Source of the DNA: Clostridiaceae bacterium
Lineage (GTDB): Bacteria; Bacillota; Clostridia; Peptostreptococcales; Natronincolaceae
Reading direction: 5' to 3'
Length of the DNA: 64,000 bases
Assembly: GCA_018432235.1 (NCBI GenBank)
Contig: JAHDLO010000011.1
Location: 111,577 to 175,576 of the forward strand
The translations under genes were made by a program, and so were the position numbers. The notes below the pieces were generated by a model. The model was not told the origin of the DNA and ran no database searches. It saw only the letters and a program-made list of their open reading frames with translations. Of this stretch, positions 14,804 through 24,847 are shown in pieces (position 1 is the stretch's first letter; the number at the start of each line of letters is the position of its first letter).

Positions 14804-16240
14804 TTGAAAGATGGTAAGGATATCTTTTTAAATATATATAATCCCTTTAATCATAGTATTGAGTGTAGACCTTTGGAGGATGTTGTTAAGGAGTTGGTAG
14901 CCCTAAGCATGCCACTAACCTTTCATATAGAAGCATTGAAATGCCAGAGTATAATAATGAGGACTAACCTTTTGCGGCAGATGAAGGCCTTAGGCGGATT
15001 GGGAGTCGAAGGCTGCCCTGAGGCAGATGTATCTCTGATGCCCTTTGAGGGCTATATACCAATAGCAGAATACCGGGAGATATGGGGAGAGCAATATCAC
15101 GATAACCTTCTGCTGCTGGAGCAGGCCAGTGATGAAACCGCCGGTGAAATTATAATATACAATAGTAAGCCTATAGATGCAAAGTATCATGTGGTTTGTG
15201 GCGGTGCAACGGAAAACAGTGAAAATGTTCATGGCAATATCGTAGTTTATTTAAGAAGGGTGCTGTGTGATTACTGTAAAAATAGCCCTTATTATGAGAA
15301 TAACAAGGAGCTGAGCATAGAGGAAATACAAAGACGCTTGGGGATACAATTCCCAATGGAAACCTCTGAAAAAAATATGAATATAGACGATATGTTTACT
15401 AATATCGTAAGGGACGATACGGGAAGGATTGTTAAGGTAAGTGTTGCGGGGAAGGAGTTTAAGGGTCATCAGCTTATGTCGCTTTTGGAAATTGATTCTA
15501 CAAGATTTAGCTGGTATCCAGTGTCAATACGTTTTACCTCGAGGGGTAAGGGAGATGGTATTGGCTTTTGTCAGTATGGAGGGAATCAGCTGGCAGCTGA
15601 CGGTAGGTTAGCTGCAGATATCATAGGTTATTATTACACAGGTGTGGAAATAGTTAAAATCACAAACTCATGTATAAGAAATCCATTATTGGGCAAGGTA
15701 ATAGTGATTAATCCAGCATGTGGTGGTACTGAGTCACCGGGGCATGTTGGAAGTAATGGGCTGATGGAAAAGGATATCAATTTAAAAATCGCACTTTATC
15801 TGGAGGAAAGTCTCATAGAACAGGGTGCTAAGGTACACTTGATTAGGGATAAAGATATTTTTATACCTTTAAGTGAACGTTCAGGCATGGCAAACCAAAT
15901 AAAACCACATTTCTTCATTAGTATCCACCAAAATTTTATAAATCAACCTACGATTTCAGGAACAGAAATATATTATTATAGGGGTGATAAGGAAGCTGAA
16001 AAACTAGCCTCTTGTATCATGGATCATATGGTAAGATCGATTGATACATTAAATAGAGGGGTAAAAACTGCAGATTTTTTCCTGTTAAGAGATGTAAGGG
16101 TCAGTTCTCTGCATATAGAGATTGCATATCTTTCAAATCCAATAGAGGAAGAAAAGCTTCAGGACGAAACCTATCTCAAAAAGATATCTAAAGCAATAGC
16201 CGAAGGAATTAATGGATATTATTCTAGTGATATTATTTGA
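14804..16240 (+). CDS. SpoIID-like domain fused to an Amidase_3 domain (cell-wall lytic enzyme)
   Basis: A 478-residue protein with an N-terminal SpoIID/LytB domain (about 30-290) and a C-terminal N-acetylmuramoyl-L-alanine amidase domain (about 298-476). In the first, HIEALKCQSIIMRTN keeps the catalytic-type Glu43 of EALKAQ, with a Cys pair at 155/158 (LCDYC). In the second, the zinc-ligand positions are Cys306 (INPACGG, where the family has GHGG), Glu322 and His375 (SIHQN), with catalytic-type Glu439 (HIEIAYLSN). The start is TTG behind AAAGGAGGTAAAGGAG. No signal peptide is visible. The pairing of glycan-cleaving and amide-cleaving domains suits spore or mother-cell peptidoglycan breakdown, but altered residues leave activity open. 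Confidence 0.85.
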   Translation: MKDGKDIFLNIYNPFNHSIECRPLEDVVKELVALSMPLTFHIEALKCQSIIMRTNLLRQMKALGGLGVEGCPEADVSLMPFEGYIPIAEYREIWGEQYHDNLLLLEQASDETAGEIIIYNSKPIDAKYHVVCGGATENSENVHGNIVVYLRRVLCDYCKNSPYYENNKELSIEEIQRRLGIQFPMETSEKNMNIDDMFTNIVRDDTGRIVKVSVAGKEFKGHQLMSLLEIDSTRFSWYPVSIRFTSRGKGDGIGFCQYGGNQLAADGRLAADIIGYYYTGVEIVKITNSCIRNPLLGKVIVINPACGGTESPGHVGSNGLMEKDINLKIALYLEESLIEQGAKVHLIRDKDIFIPLSERSGMANQIKPHFFISIHQNFINQPTISGTEIYYYRGDKEAEKLASCIMDHMVRSIDTLNRGVKTADFFLLRDVRVSSLHIEIAYLSNPIEEEKLQDETYLKKISKAIAEGINGYYSSDII

Positions 16241-16278
16241 TTTTTTTCAAAAAAAAGCATGACCTCATAAAAAATCAA

Positions 16279-16350
16279 TTGACAAAACCATATGACAAAT
16301 TATATAATGAAATTTAAACATTTGACAATATAACAATTATATGTTATCAT
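16279..16350 (+). promoter_or_regulatory. Tandem sigmaA promoters of veg
   Basis: P1: TTGACA (16279-16284), 18-bp spacer, TATAAT (16303-16308). P2: TTGACA (16322-16327), 17-bp spacer, TATCAT (16345-16350). Two strong, closely spaced promoters before veg are also known in Bacillus subtilis, so the arrangement is conserved. Confidence 0.85.
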
Positions 16351-16382
16351 TGAACTGTGAAAATGTGAAAGAAGGTGATTTT

Positions 16383-16649
16383 TTGGCAACCAAAACCACC
16401 CTTAATGAAATCAGGAGAAATATCGAGGGATACGTCGGACAAAAGGTTACGCTTAAGGCTAATAAAGGCAGAAAAAAAATAATGGTTCGAGAAGGTATTT
16501 TAGAAAATACGTATCCAAATATATTTGTTGTTAGAATTGACGGCGGATATGACTCGGTTAGACGAGTATCCTACAGCTACTCCGATATTTTGACAGAGAC
16601 AGTAGAAATAACAGTTTGCAAGGATAATCAAAGAATAAAAGTAAGTTAA
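16383..16649 (+). CDS. veg: Veg protein
   Basis: An 88-residue cytoplasmic protein of the Veg family, reading ATKTTLNEIRRNIEGYVG at the start, then the small SH3-like barrel (KVTLKANKGRKKIMVREG, YPNIFVV and a YSYSDILTETVEI segment). Veg is abundant in Bacillus and stimulates biofilm matrix genes; its biochemical role is unsettled. I chose TTG 16383 because GAAGGTG lies about 7 bp upstream and homologues start here; the in-frame ATG at 16341 falls in the second promoter. It is followed by a terminator, so monocistronic. Confidence 0.93.
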   Translation: MATKTTLNEIRRNIEGYVGQKVTLKANKGRKKIMVREGILENTYPNIFVVRIDGGYDSVRRVSYSYSDILTETVEITVCKDNQRIKVS

Positions 16650-16654
16650 AATAG

Positions 16655-16677
16655 CCACCTGTATTAGGTGGTTTTTT
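16655..16677 (+). terminator. Terminator after veg
   Basis: CCACCT, loop GTATT, AGGTGG, then six T. Confidence 0.9.
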
Positions 16678-17080
16678 ATTTTGTAAAAATAGCAAATGCC
16701 AATGTATAAAATTACAGAATTACACAATGTGGCGAGAGATGGTAAAACGCAATGTAATGCAGAGCTATAAGCGCTAACATTAATGGTGGATATTTAAAAA
16801 AATATGTATTTTAATAAATAATGCTTTATTTTTATGCAAAAACGGTTTATTATAGTTATTATAATAAAATTCTTCCCGGTGGGCGGAAGCTAGGTAGCGG
16901 TAATTAATTTTAAATAATTAGGCACAATATATAGATAATCACAGGCTTTTATACAATTGATGAATAAAAAGCCTGAGGTCCGGTAAATATCTTGGAACAT
17001 TTATGCATAAAACCTTTTAGTGATTAATAATATACAACAGCTGGACAAATTCAAAAGCAGTCAGAAGGGGGATGATGTTT
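16678..17080 (+). other. Upstream region of the arginine deiminase operon
   Basis: No ORF. A hairpin CTTCC/GGAAG occurs at about 16872-16890. AT-rich stretches near 16805-16845 contain half-sites resembling ArgR boxes (TGTATTTTAATAAAT, then TTATTTTTATGCA), and ATTTATGCATAAA at about 17000 is palindromic. ArgR control of arc genes is common in Firmicutes, but these matches are imperfect. Confidence 0.3.
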
Positions 17081-18301
17081 ATGGATGCGGAAAAACTAAA
17101 TATTACATCTGAAATAGGCAGTTTAAAGGCGGTCCTGCTCCACAGGCCCGGCAGAGAGCTGGAAAGGTTGACCCCTGAGTTTTTACATGAATTATTATTT
17201 GATGATATACCCTGGCTTAAAAGGATGCAGCAGGAGCACGACAGCTTTGCTGGGGAAATGAGGGATAGAGGCTGTAGCGTGTTATATTACGAGGGTCTTC
17301 TTGCTGATATATTGCAGCAGGAGAAGGTCAAAAGGCAGTTCATTGCCGATGTCATTAAAAGCTGCAAAATAGCAAACCTTCAGCTGGAGGCCATTATAGA
17401 AGAGTTTTTACTGTCTAAGACACCTGAAGAGATAGCTGAAATAGCCATAGCAGGCCTTCACAAAAATGATTTGCCTAGAGTAAAGAGAAGCTATCAGCTG
17501 GTTGACTATATAAAGGAAAGCTACCCCTTTTACATAAATCCATTGCCCAACCTATATTTTACCAGAGATGTCGGTGTAACCATTGGTAAGGGATTAGCAA
17601 TATGTAAAATGAAAACGCCTGCACGGGAAAGGGAGACAATGTTTCTTTCGTATATATATCGTTATCATTCCTTTTTTACTCAGAAAGAAACGCCGCTTTG
17701 GTACGATCTCAAGGATGCCAACAGCGTTGAGGGTGGGGATATCTTAGTGTTAAGTCAGGATGTCGTCGCCATCGGCTGCAGTGAAAGAACGTCTGCAAGG
17801 GGAATTGAGGTCTTGGCCCAGAGACTTCTGGAGGCGGGGACTGTTAAAAAGGTACTGGTGATAGAGATACCCTTTGCCAGAGCCTATATGCATTTGGATA
17901 CAGTATTAACCATGGTTGATTATAATAAATTTACAATATTTCCGGGAGTAGAAAGGCTGCTTAGGGTTTTTGAACTCACCTACGGCAGGCAGGCCCCGAA
18001 GGTCAAGCCATTGAAAAGCCTGAGAGATGCCTTAATGCGGGCCTTGGGGCTGAAGGAGATAACCTTTATAGAAAGCGGTGGCGGAGATGCAATAACCGCA
18101 GCAAGGGAGCAATGGAACGATAGCACCAACACGCTTGCAATCGGTCCTGGAGAGGTCATTACCTATAATCGTAACGAGGCCTCAAATGAAACCCTAAGGC
18201 AGCATGGCATTAAGGTTATAGAGATTGAGGGCTCAGAATTGGTAAGAGGGAGGGGTGGACCAAGGTGTATGTCAATGCCCCTAATTAGAGCTTCAATTTA
18301 A
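17081..18301 (+). CDS. arcA: Arginine deiminase
   Basis: A 406-residue enzyme that hydrolyses arginine to citrulline and ammonia, the first step of fermentative arginine use. Family motifs are present: LLHRPGRELERL, LPNLYFTRDVG, the Glu-rich VEGGDILVLS, FARAYMHLDTV (catalytic His region), ESGGGDAITAAREQWND and the C-terminal GPRCMSMP with nucleophile Cys396. I chose ATG 17081 because AGGGGG ends 9 bp upstream; ATGs at 17072 and 17075 would crowd the ribosome site. It leads arcA-argF-arcC. No arginine/ornithine antiporter (arcD) is adjacent. Confidence 0.95.
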   Translation: MDAEKLNITSEIGSLKAVLLHRPGRELERLTPEFLHELLFDDIPWLKRMQQEHDSFAGEMRDRGCSVLYYEGLLADILQQEKVKRQFIADVIKSCKIANLQLEAIIEEFLLSKTPEEIAEIAIAGLHKNDLPRVKRSYQLVDYIKESYPFYINPLPNLYFTRDVGVTIGKGLAICKMKTPARERETMFLSYIYRYHSFFTQKETPLWYDLKDANSVEGGDILVLSQDVVAIGCSERTSARGIEVLAQRLLEAGTVKKVLVIEIPFARAYMHLDTVLTMVDYNKFTIFPGVERLLRVFELTYGRQAPKVKPLKSLRDALMRALGLKEITFIESGGGDAITAAREQWNDSTNTLAIGPGEVITYNRNEASNETLRQHGIKVIEIEGSELVRGRGGPRCMSMPLIRASI

Positions 18302-18370
18302 TCATTTATTATAAAGTGATAAAGCTGTTGTTTAGAATTTTATGAATAAGAAACAAAGGAGGATTAGCTC

Positions 18371-19363
18371 ATGCCGACTAATATTAAAGGTAGAAGTTTA
18401 TTGACATTAAAGGATTTTACACCAGAGGAAATTAATTATTTGTTAAACCTAGCGAAGGATTTAAAGGCTAAAAAACGTATGGGAATAAAAGGGAAAATGC
18501 TTGAGGGCAAAAACATCATACTATTGTTTGAAAAGACTTCAACAAGAACAAGATGTGCCTTTGAGGTGGCGGCCTTAGATGAGGGTGCACATATTACCTT
18601 TTTAGGAACTAACGATTCACAAATGGGTAAGAAGGAGTCTCTGGAGGATACGGCAAAGGTTCTTGGGAGATACTACGATGGCATCGAGTTCAGAGGCTAC
18701 AAGCAAACTACCGTTGAGCTGCTGGCTAAGCATGCCGGAGTACCGGTATGGAACGGTCTTACAGACATGTATCATCCCACGCAGATTCTTGCTGACTTGC
18801 TGACGATTACAGAGCATGTGAATAAACCACTAAATAAGGTGAAGTTTGCCTATATAGGTGATGCACGAAACAATATGGGTAATTCATTGCTTATTGGTGC
18901 AGCGAAAATGGGAATGGATTTCAGAGCAGTTGCACCCAAGGCACTTTTTCCGGCAGAGGATTTAGTGAAGGAAATGGAAACTGTTGCTGAAGTCACAGGT
19001 GCTAAAATCACCCTTACTGACGATATTGAAGAGGGCGTAAAGGATGTAGATGTTATTTATACCGACGTATGGGTGTCAATGGGTGAGGAGGAGCATTTTG
19101 AAGCCCGTATCAATCAGCTGATGCCCTATCAGGTAAATATGGATATGATAAAAATGACAGGAAACCCAGAGGTTATTTTCATGCATTGTCTACCGGCCTT
19201 TCATGACCTTGAGACAAAGGTAGCCAATGAAATACATGAAAAATACGGCTTAACAGAAATGGAAGTTACGGACGAAGTATTCAGAAGCAAATATTCAGTT
19301 GTTTTCGATGAGGCAGAAAATAGAATGCATACAATAAAAGCGGTTATGGTGGCGACACTATAA
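18371..19363 (+). CDS. arcB: Ornithine carbamoyltransferase (catabolic context)
   Basis: A 330-residue enzyme. The carbamoyl-phosphate loop STRTRC is near residues 57-62, [11 protein letters not shown] near 137-147, and the ornithine loop HCLPAFHD near 272-279. The family also works in biosynthesis (argF), but position between arcA and arcC shows a catabolic role, splitting citrulline into ornithine and carbamoyl phosphate. AAAGGAGGATTAGCTC precedes the ATG. Spacing from arcA is 69 bp and to arcC 147 bp, so there may be internal regulatory sites. Confidence 0.94.
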   Translation: MPTNIKGRSLLTLKDFTPEEINYLLNLAKDLKAKKRMGIKGKMLEGKNIILLFEKTSTRTRCAFEVAALDEGAHITFLGTNDSQMGKKESLEDTAKVLGRYYDGIEFRGYKQTTVELLAKHAGVPVWNGLTDMYHPTQILADLLTITEHVNKPLNKVKFAYIGDARNNMGNSLLIGAAKMGMDFRAVAPKALFPAEDLVKEMETVAEVTGAKITLTDDIEEGVKDVDVIYTDVWVSMGEEEHFEARINQLMPYQVNMDMIKMTGNPEVIFMHCLPAFHDLETKVANEIHEKYGLTEMEVTDEVFRSKYSVVFDEAENRMHTIKAVMVATL

Positions 19364-19510
19364 AGGGGCTTGTGAAATTAAGCATGGAAGACCTTGTTCC
19401 TAAATAGGATTGAAGCTTCCATGTTTTCACACCTGATGGAATTACATCCTGTCTTTGTGCAAGCGTTCTTTTGCCTTTTTGATACAGCTATTTGAAGGAG
19501 GATTTTGAGA

Positions 19511-20473
19511 ATGGTAAATCATAAAAGCAGAATCGTTATTGCATTAGGCGGAAATGCTTTACAAGCGGATCCTAAAGATACTACCGCTGAAACTCAGCTA
19601 ATGACCTCCAAGGAGACAGCAAAGCCCTTGGTTGATTTAATTGAGGGCGGGCATGAATTGATTATAGCCCATGGCAATGGTCCTCAGGTGGGACAAATAG
19701 TTGCTGCCTACGAAACAGCAGCCCATAGTAATTCAAAGCTGTCAGTTATGCCCTTTCCGGAGTGTGGTGCCATGAGTCAGGGATATATCGGCTATCATTT
19801 GCAGCAGGCCATTAGAGAGGAAATGAAAAACAGGGGATTGCAAAGGGAAATAGCCACCATAGTGACGCAGGTGGTGGTGGATGAGGCTGATGCCGCCTTT
19901 GTAAATCCCACAAAGCCAGTGGGTTCCTTCTTCACAGAAGAGGAGGCTCAAAAAATGATAGCAGAAAAGGGTTATACCATGGTGGAGGATTCCGGTAGAG
20001 GCTGGAGAAGGGTGGTGCCCTCTCCCATACCGGTGGATGTGGTAGAGGCCCCAGTAGTGAAAACCTTGGTTGAAGCAGGGCATATTGTCATTACTGTCGG
20101 TGGTGGCGGAATACCTGTTGTGGAAAAGCAGGGAAAGCTGGTGGGTGTACCTGCAGTAATTGACAAGGATTTTGCTTCTGAAAAAATTGCAGAAATACTG
20201 AATGCCGACTACTTAATTATCCTCACTGCAGTAGAAAAGGTTGCGATCAATTTTAACACACCTCAGCAAAAATCCCTTGAAAAAATAACAATCGAGGAAG
20301 CGGAGCAATATATAGAAGAAGGACATTTTGCACCCGGGTCAATGCTGCCTAAGGTCATGGCAGCACTTAAATTTGTCAAGTCTAAGCCCGGCAGAAGGGC
20401 CTTGATTACCTCCCTCCAGAAGGCAAGAGAGGGAATTGAAGGAAGAACCGGAACAACGATTATAGGATTATAG
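19511..20473 (+). CDS. arcC: Carbamate kinase
   Basis: A 320-residue amino-acid-kinase-fold enzyme that makes ATP from carbamoyl phosphate, the energy-yielding step of the pathway. Motifs: RIVIALGGNALQ at the start, IAHGNGPQVGQ, VTVGGGGIPV-like VITVGGGGIPVV, and LPKVMAALKFV near the C-terminus. I chose ATG 19511 with GGAGGA 8 bp upstream rather than the in-frame TTG two codons earlier. Last gene of the arc cluster, followed by a terminator. Confidence 0.95.
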   Translation: MVNHKSRIVIALGGNALQADPKDTTAETQLMTSKETAKPLVDLIEGGHELIIAHGNGPQVGQIVAAYETAAHSNSKLSVMPFPECGAMSQGYIGYHLQQAIREEMKNRGLQREIATIVTQVVVDEADAAFVNPTKPVGSFFTEEEAQKMIAEKGYTMVEDSGRGWRRVVPSPIPVDVVEAPVVKTLVEAGHIVITVGGGGIPVVEKQGKLVGVPAVIDKDFASEKIAEILNADYLIILTAVEKVAINFNTPQQKSLEKITIEEAEQYIEEGHFAPGSMLPKVMAALKFVKSKPGRRALITSLQKAREGIEGRTGTTIIGL

Positions 20474-20481
20474 ATACAGAG

Positions 20482-20555
20482 GACAGCCAGTGCCTCCTCA
20501 CAGTTAAAGCTTAGGATATTTAATTGTGACAAGTCACTAGGGCTGTCTTTTTTTT
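20482..20555 (+). terminator. Terminator after arcC
   Basis: GACAGCC (20482-20488) pairs with GGCTGTC (20541-20547), with CAGTG/CACT extending the stem over a long apical part, then nine T. Confidence 0.75.
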
Positions 20556-20754
20556 TGCTTAACAATTATTAAGGATATTACAAAATGGTTAAATATAGGA
20601 AAAATATGAAACTTTTTCAATTTAGAAGCGTCTATATATAATGTACAACTATGCTGTTTTTCTTTATTACAATATCAAGACAATTTTAGAATGCTGTGAT
20701 GGATACCTGTAGTAAGGAATATATTCAATAATGAATAAGAAAAGGAGTGATTTT

Positions 20755-23058
20755 ATGAAAATTAACAAGGTGGTCGGAGGCCTTCTGATCACGACGCTTT
20801 CCCTATCTAATATTTGCTTTGGCTTTGCGGCTTCATCTGTGGTTACAGTTGAAGAAAAACCTGCCGCAGCAGCATATACGGAAACCAATAATCTTCCTCA
20901 AAATCCCAATATAAGTGAAGCTGAGGCCCAGAAGATAATGAAGGAGAATATCAATAAGTATTTTGGTATTAATATCGATCAGCTGGAGGGTGAGGTACAA
21001 ACTCGTATGGAATATAGGGAGGATTGGAGTACTCCCGGCGACTTTGTGTGGAGCATGAGTGTTTATCGTTATACCAGAGATTCAAGTCTAAGCATTGATA
21101 TGGCCATTTCCGATAAAACCTTTAAGGTAGTCCAGATGAGCATAAATGATTATATGTATAATCAGCAGGATCAGGTGGCTAAGTTTACTAGAGATGAAGC
21201 CAAAGTCGTAGCCGATGCCTTCTTAAAGAAGGTTAACTCAGACATTTTGAATAAGCTAAGCACAGATACCTCTGAGGACCCCTACTATTATGATCCATAT
21301 TACACCAATGGCATAAGACCTACGGATTATAGATTCTATTATAGCAGGCTTGAAAATGGTATTCCTGTGGCGGGAAATGGTGTTAATATCGGTGTCAATA
21401 GCGGTACAGGCAAGGTAACCAGCTATGGCTTTACATGGTCGGAGGCGGAGTTGTCTGATAAAGATGATATCATTTCACAGGAAGAGGCAGTGAAAAAATT
21501 TAATCAGAATCTGAGTGCTAACCTGATGTATGTTACTGTTCAGGACAGATACTATATATCCTCTCAAAAGCCTACAGATATTAAACTGGTTTATGTGCCA
21601 AGCAATAATGCCGGCAATTTGGTGGATGCTAAGACCGGAGAGCCTTTTACCGGCTACGGAATGCCTTCTATAAATATTAAAAAGCTGGAGGTTTCAGCAG
21701 AGGAAAAGGCTGAATTCAAGAAGCTGATGGATAGAGCGGTACGCCCTAAGGAGATGACAAAGGAAGACGCACTTAAGGTGGGGCAGGATATTTTAGAAGG
21801 CTTGTATGGCGAAAGGGTAGAAATTATAAGAAGTAATTATTATAACAACCAATATAATAATGAGTTCAATGGAAGAAAGGTGTGGCAGTTAGGCTTTAGG
21901 GTAGGAGACAACCAGCATGAAGGCAATATAACAATAGATGCCATCACAGAGGAAATCATCAATCTAAGCCATTATAACTACTACAAATATGATATGATGG
22001 CGAAGGAGGGAGAGGAGACGACGAGTCTTTTGACCCAGGAGGAGGCCTATAAAAAGGCTATTGCCTACCTGAAGACATATTTTCCCGGAAAAATGAAGAG
22101 TCTTAACACAGAGGTCACAGTATATGAAAACACTTCTCCTGAGATCTATTTTTCCTTCCAGAGAATAGAAAATGATATTATGTTCCAGAATAATTTCATC
22201 AGTATTGGCATGGATGCCGAAAATGGTCAGGTGACAAACATTTACTACAGATGGGATGATATGAAGCTGCCCAATACTGATAATGCCATAAGCAGTAAAG
22301 CAGCAATAGATAAATATATGGCGTCGATTATTGTGAAGCTGCAGTATCAACCCATATATCTTGAATCAAAGAATGCACCTGAAATGAAGCTGGCATATCA
22401 GCTTCAGCCTAATGAGCCGACATTACAGTATATAGATGCCAAGGACGGAAGTCTGCTGGATTACAGCGGCAGATTGGTGGTAAGCAGAACACAAAGACAA
22501 TCTGCTATGGCTGAGCTGCTTAAAGGACATTCAAATGCTCAAGAGCTTATGATAATGTACGATAATGGTATGCTGGACCTTGCAAGCTTTAAGCTGGAGG
22601 ATAGCATAACCAAGTATGAGGCTATAAAAATGATGGTGCTGGCGAGAGGCTATTATCAGTATATTGGTTATGATGTAGGTAAGTTGAATTTTACTGATGT
22701 CAATGAAGACAATGCATATTATCCGTTTATTCAGGCAGCCGTTGCCAACAAGATGATTGAAAATAAGACAGAGGCCTTCAAGGGTGATGAAATATTAACA
22801 AGAGAAAAAATGGCCGCTATGCTGATTGGCATGTCTTATTTAGATACAGCTGCTAATGCAAAAAATATCTATAGCTTGCCCTTTAAGGATGCCGGCGATA
22901 TTGATCCCCAGCTGCTGGGGCATGCAGCGCTTGCCTATGGCTTGGATATTATAAAGGCTAATGGAGATGCCTTCGAGCCTAAGGCAAACATTACGCTTGG
23001 CGAGGCGGCAGTAGCCATATATAGAATTATGGCACTTATGGGAAACAGAATAAACTAA
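20755..23058 (+). CDS. Exported YcdB/YcdC-like repeat protein with SLH-type C-terminus
   Basis: A 767-residue exported protein. A signal peptide (LLITTLSLSNICFGFA) is followed by repeated modules of the YcdB/YcdC/PepSY-like type; recurring features are SEAEAQKIM, FTRDEAKVVADAFL, ISQEEAVKKFNQ, MTKEDALKVGQ and LTQEEAYKKAIAY, each followed by a beta-rich segment. The last 170 residues contain SLH-like repeats (ITKYEAIKMMVLARG, FTDVNEDNAYYPFIQAAV, LTREKMAAMLIGM, ITLGEAAVAIYRI), which would bind secondary cell-wall polymer. Likely surface-anchored; related domains inhibit or chaperone proteases, so the role is uncertain. ATG 20755 is chosen (AAAGGAG 8 bp upstream) over an upstream in-frame ATG. 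Confidence 0.8.
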   Translation: MKINKVVGGLLITTLSLSNICFGFAASSVVTVEEKPAAAAYTETNNLPQNPNISEAEAQKIMKENINKYFGINIDQLEGEVQTRMEYREDWSTPGDFVWSMSVYRYTRDSSLSIDMAISDKTFKVVQMSINDYMYNQQDQVAKFTRDEAKVVADAFLKKVNSDILNKLSTDTSEDPYYYDPYYTNGIRPTDYRFYYSRLENGIPVAGNGVNIGVNSGTGKVTSYGFTWSEAELSDKDDIISQEEAVKKFNQNLSANLMYVTVQDRYYISSQKPTDIKLVYVPSNNAGNLVDAKTGEPFTGYGMPSINIKKLEVSAEEKAEFKKLMDRAVRPKEMTKEDALKVGQDILEGLYGERVEIIRSNYYNNQYNNEFNGRKVWQLGFRVGDNQHEGNITIDAITEEIINLSHYNYYKYDMMAKEGEETTSLLTQEEAYKKAIAYLKTYFPGKMKSLNTEVTVYENTSPEIYFSFQRIENDIMFQNNFISIGMDAENGQVTNIYYRWDDMKLPNTDNAISSKAAIDKYMASIIVKLQYQPIYLESKNAPEMKLAYQLQPNEPTLQYIDAKDGSLLDYSGRLVVSRTQRQSAMAELLKGHSNAQELMIMYDNGMLDLASFKLEDSITKYEAIKMMVLARGYYQYIGYDVGKLNFTDVNEDNAYYPFIQAAVANKMIENKTEAFKGDEILTREKMAAMLIGMSYLDTAANAKNIYSLPFKDAGDIDPQLLGHAALAYGLDIIKANGDAFEPKANITLGEAAVAIYRIMALMGNRIN

Positions 23059-23097
23059 GGTATTGGCAGTTATTTATTTCCTGAAAAATTGATACTA

Positions 23098-23133
23098 AAG
23101 AAGTGAAAATCTAAGAATTTTCACTTCTTTTTT
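23098..23133 (+). terminator. Terminator after the SLH-type protein gene
   Basis: A 13-bp perfect stem (AAGAAGTGAAAAT and complement), 6-nt loop, then T7. Confidence 0.9.
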
Positions 23134-23264
23134 TGTTTTGGGACACATATACATATATAGATTTAGAAGGACGAACTAAAGCTGACAAACTTTCTAACAT
23201 ATTTTATTTGTTGCTAAATATTAATATAATAAGATATTTAATCATTGTGGAGGGAGGAAAGCAA

Positions 23265-24839
23265 ATGCTAGTTGAGTTAGTTAAAGAATCGATAACTTCA
23301 GACCTTATTATTGGTCACGATATGACCCAGACCATTATTGAAGGTGATATACTGGTGCCGGACTCAAAGCCGGATATTTCAAGAGTCATTTCGGTTGATG
23401 GACTCATTCAATTGACCAAAAATGAAATTACGGAAAATAAAATTGGCGTAGAGGGTACAATAAAGTTTAAAATTCTGTACGTCTCTGACAAAGGGGAGGA
23501 GCCTCTTTATAGTATAGATAGCAGCACTGTGTTTAAGCAGAGCATACCTGTGCAGGGGGTTACTTCTAAAATGAAGCCTGAGGTAAATGGCGACATCGAG
23601 CATATCGACTTCAAGATTAATAATGAGAGGAAGATTGCCGTTAAAGCGGTGATCAACCTAGAGGGCAAGGGAATTTTAGAGGATAAAAAGGATATTACCA
23701 GAGATGTAGCAGGTATGGAGGATGTCGAAGTATTAAAGAAAAATATATACTACACAGAGCTTATAGGGGATAATAGCTCGGAGGCTTTAATAAAGGATAC
23801 CTTTGAACTTGATGAGGAGGCAGTGGGCATCAAGGAGGTTCTAAAGTGGAATGCTGCTGTAATCGAAAAGGAAACAAAGGTTACTGAAGATAAGGTAATC
23901 GTAGGAGGCATGCTGACGGTTGAAGTATTTTACCTGACGGAAGAGGAGGAAAGCAGCCTAAATATCATTAAGAGAGAAATTCCCTTCACCCACTTCGTAG
24001 AGATACCAAATGCTTATGGAGACATGAAGTATAAGCTGAAGCTTAATGTCGATGAGCTTTATACTGAGGTTAAGGAAAATTTGCAGGGAGATAGAAAAAT
24101 TCTTGAGATAGAGGCGATTTCAAAGGTTAACGTGAAGGTGATGGATACTCAGGTAATGGAGCTGGTGGTGGACGCTTATTCACCAAGCAGGAGCCTGAAG
24201 CTGCAAAAGGAATACATAGAGCTTAAAGAAAATATCGGTATGAATCGTGCCCATATGATCATCAGGGAATCTCTTGATAAACCCACAAGTCATCCAGCTC
24301 TGCATAAGCTATTTTCTATAAATGCTAAGCCGATACTTACAGATTATCAAATCCTGGATGACAAGACTGTTATTGAAGGGGTTTTGGAGACTAACGTGAT
24401 ATATGCCTCCGAAGAAGGTATTCAGCCGCTATATAGCTTTTCAAATGAAATTCCCTTCAGGCATTTTGTAGATATGGATGGCATTAGGAGCGATAATGAG
24501 GCATATGTGGACTTATTTGTTGAAGATGTTGATTATGACATATTGAATAATGATCAGGTGGATATTAGGGTAAATATTGGTGCTACCTGTGAAGCCTACA
24601 AAATCAAATCAGTGGAGTCCATCAAGCAAATTGAGGAAAGTGATGAGCCTGTGGCCGTTGGTGCAAGGCCTAGCCTGACGCTATACTTTCTTCAGCCCGG
24701 TGACACCCTATGGAATGTGGCAAAGAAGTACAATACAACAGTAAAGCAAATTGTTGAGAGTAATGCCATTGAGGATATATCCTCTGTGAAGACAGGGGAC
24801 TATATTATCATAGAAAAGGTGCACCAATTTAATTTTTAA
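23265..24839 (+). CDS. sipL: SPOCS-domain protein with C-terminal LysM (SipL-like)
   Basis: A 524-residue protein with SPOCS (DUF3794) domains, at least two clear ones near 30-150 (GDILVPDSKPDISRVI onward) and in the second half (KPILTDYQILDDKTVIEG), and a LysM motif at the end (about 472-520, LQPGDTLWNVAKKYNTTV). This is the architecture and length of SipL, which in Clostridioides difficile anchors SpoIVA at the forespore during coat assembly. ATG 23265 follows GGAGGGAGGAAAGCAA; the frame stays open upstream for 44 codons but without similarity. Monocistronic. Confidence 0.83.
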   Translation: MLVELVKESITSDLIIGHDMTQTIIEGDILVPDSKPDISRVISVDGLIQLTKNEITENKIGVEGTIKFKILYVSDKGEEPLYSIDSSTVFKQSIPVQGVTSKMKPEVNGDIEHIDFKINNERKIAVKAVINLEGKGILEDKKDITRDVAGMEDVEVLKKNIYYTELIGDNSSEALIKDTFELDEEAVGIKEVLKWNAAVIEKETKVTEDKVIVGGMLTVEVFYLTEEEESSLNIIKREIPFTHFVEIPNAYGDMKYKLKLNVDELYTEVKENLQGDRKILEIEAISKVNVKVMDTQVMELVVDAYSPSRSLKLQKEYIELKENIGMNRAHMIIRESLDKPTSHPALHKLFSINAKPILTDYQILDDKTVIEGVLETNVIYASEEGIQPLYSFSNEIPFRHFVDMDGIRSDNEAYVDLFVEDVDYDILNNDQVDIRVNIGATCEAYKIKSVESIKQIEESDEPVAVGARPSLTLYFLQPGDTLWNVAKKYNTTVKQIVESNAIEDISSVKTGDYIIIEKVHQFNF

Positions 24840-24847
24840 AATGATGA

